Shown in pieces: positions 57,101 to 60,100 of a stretch of DNA of 64,000 nt (its first letter is position 1; the number at the start of each line of letters is the position of its first letter). The stretch is from positions 55,232,473-55,296,472 of the forward strand of contig CM067592.1 in the NCBI GenBank assembly GCA_034336665.1, written 5' to 3'. The position numbers were made by a program, and so were the translations under genes. The stretch is from Luscinia megarhynchos. Lineage: Eukaryota; Chordata; Aves; Passeriformes; Turdidae. The notes under the pieces are model-generated. The model ran no database searches and was not told where the DNA came from. It was given only the letters and a program-made list of their open reading frames with translations.

Positions 57101-60100
57101 TCCATATCATAAGAGTGTCTCAAATACAGCAAGAAAGAATTCTGCCCACCAGTCACTTTATCTAACTTCTATTGTGAGACTTGTCCATGATAGTTCACAT
57201 GCCATTCATATTCATTTTAACAGAAGCCAATAAAAGTACATTTTTGTAAGCAATGGTAACTAAGCAAAAAGGTAATTCCAATCTTCTATTAAGCAAAGTG
57301 CAAATGATTCCAGTATAAGAATTTCTTGCATGTATATATATATACACACATATATATTTTCATATACATACATATATTCACTTTCTTATATTACTTGGCC
57401 CTTGGTGGAGAGAGGAGGGGAAGAGAGGGAGGGGCATGGCACAAAATGTTGTCAATACAGTTGAATGGTGAAAGAATTCCTAAATATGTATTTAATTTTT
57501 TGAATAATAATATTAAAACCCTAAGACAAGATTTTGAAGCAAGCAGAGCCTCTATGTCTGATGTTGGCAGGCCATAAAAGCCTTTCACCTTAAGAATGCC
57601 CTAGAACATTTACAAGAAAGTTGTCTTTGCACAATAAGACAGGCAGATAACGTGATATTATCATGTACTTGGAATGTTTATTAAACAATGCTTTGTTCTT
57701 CTGTTACAGAAATAAACAAGATAGAACTAGTTCAAACTGCAGGACCATGGAACTCACTTGCTGCTGACATAGCAAACAAGCCTGAAACTAGGGAGTGAAA
57801 GATGTGCCAGGCCTGTGAAAATAAATGTGACTTTGCATTGCAGAAGTGGGTTTTCATTCTTTCAATCCAATGTTAGCTCTTAGTTCTAAATAAATATTTA
57901 TTTGAAGAAGAATAACAGACATTTTTACTAGAACAGTGCTTTAAAAGCACGGGAAATAGTGCAGACAAGTGTATGAACTATCCTGATTTCTTTCTAAAGT
58001 GAAAGTCTGACATACACAACTCACAATCTGATAGTGGCATTGGGAAATCACTCTCAACAGAAGGAAAGCAAACAACTGGGGCCTTGACTTCTCACATAGC
58101 ACAGCACCTCTAACACATTTATTTCCCTTAGGACTGATCTTCTTGATGTATTTCTTTTATGTACTGACATACAAAGTTTTTGCTACAGTTTCTGCTACAG
58201 CTATGTAAGGGCTGACACATTACCTTGGACAACTTGTAAACTATTTAACCTACGTCTCTTACATGAAGGGCAGCTATTATCCATGGCTAAACGCAGCAAA
58301 CGTGTGCACACATGCATATTTATAAAGATTCTTACATATAAGCACATTCAAGCACATATGGGATGAGCATACACTAGAAAGACAATGCAGAACTCAGTAA
58401 AAGCCAAGATAAAAACTAAAGACAAATCTATGAAGCAGATGATACTGCAATAATTGTTATATTTTTATGCCCTGTGCACAGAACGCTCAGAATCAAAGCA
58501 GTCACCATGAGCCACATGGTATCTTGTTGAACTATTTTATTCTATTTTAGTAGGATCTCTCTCCATCCCCACTTTTGCATCAGAATATACACTGGTCTAA
58601 GTATTCCACTTAAATATCTTATTTAAAATAACTAAATTCTTCTATTAGGATGCTAAATTAAATTTTAAGCACTAACATTTCATCATTTTTGGAAAAAAAC
58701 CCCAACTTTCTAATTTATCAAATGTACTTTATTATACTACAACTGTATTATAGTGTATATAAGTACCAGTTCGATTGGCCCTGCACTTCGAATCATGTTT
58801 CACTGGAACTGCACTTTTCATTGATGTGTAAAGAAATGTTATCATTTTTTTAAGATTAATCCAGTTAAGAAATTAATTTTTTAAGTCCAGAGTAGCTTAA
58901 CTGAAATATAACTTAAAGAAAAAAAAAAAAGTACTCTTAAGTTCCATACTAAATCCCTTTCCTTTACTGAATACAACCAAGAAGCAAGTGAGGTGCAAAC
59001 AGTACAATTTCTCACTCAATAACGCACTTAATTCTCTGCACTACAGATATCCAGGGAGTTCTAAGTGCTAATATTAAGTATTCTAGATAGGTAAGTAATA
59101 GTATCACTGAGTCATATAAATGACTTCTATTTATCAAAAAAACTTAGCAAAATAGGAAGCCTTTTTCTATTGCAATGCAGCATCTTTAGAAAACTCAATG
59201 TAGTCTTGTCCAAGCTATGAAACCCCACCCCAGCCCAAATTTTCCAAGTCCGTTGCAACTTCAGAAATTTAGCTCCCAGTTCTATCAACTGTATATAGCA
59301 CGTCTCTAGTCCACAATTAGTTTAATCACAGACACAGAGGAAATCTGTCACGGAAATATTTTGGTTCCATTGAAATAATCCGTATAATTAATCTTTCTTT
59401 CACATATTTTTACCCCTACAAACAATCGTTCTTTTGTGACTTTCATCAGTTTTGGGACTTGCACTTGTAAAGTTGTTACTGCTCACAGACATTCCACTCC
59501 ACCTCCCCAGTCTTCTGCTACTTTAGTGGGGGAGAATAACAATGATTAGAAAAATTTACAGACTCAGAATTGAATAAGCAAAAAAAATGTATGAGTGACA
59601 GTTGCCCACTTAACTTAAATACAACAGCAGTAATAACTAGTTCAGAGGAATCCTGCGTGATAAACTCCATAAGCTTTTTAAACATTTACTCAAATATTTC
59701 AGATCTGATATGAACAAAAGAAAGCAAAAAATGTCTTTCACTGTGGACGAGTACACGGAAAATAAAGTAATTCAGTATCAGAAGGATATAAAGAATAAAC
59801 AAGTAAATTGCGACATCTGAGGTCCAGATTCTCATTGATTTAGTGTGCCATGAGTTACTATCACCTGCCCTCAGAGAAACAATATGCATGCTTCCTATGT
59901 ATCTTGATGCTTATGAGCCTTTTCCTACACGCAAATAAAAGATGGGCTAAAAACTTATCAGTGTTCTCTCCAAGGAAGCTCATGCTCTACTTTACACTTC
60001 ACATCCTAAAAAAAGAGAGTCAGAACAACAAACCTGCCTCCTATTATAACAAATATCTGAAATGCATCCTTAAAACACAGCTGCACATATTAGAAAAATT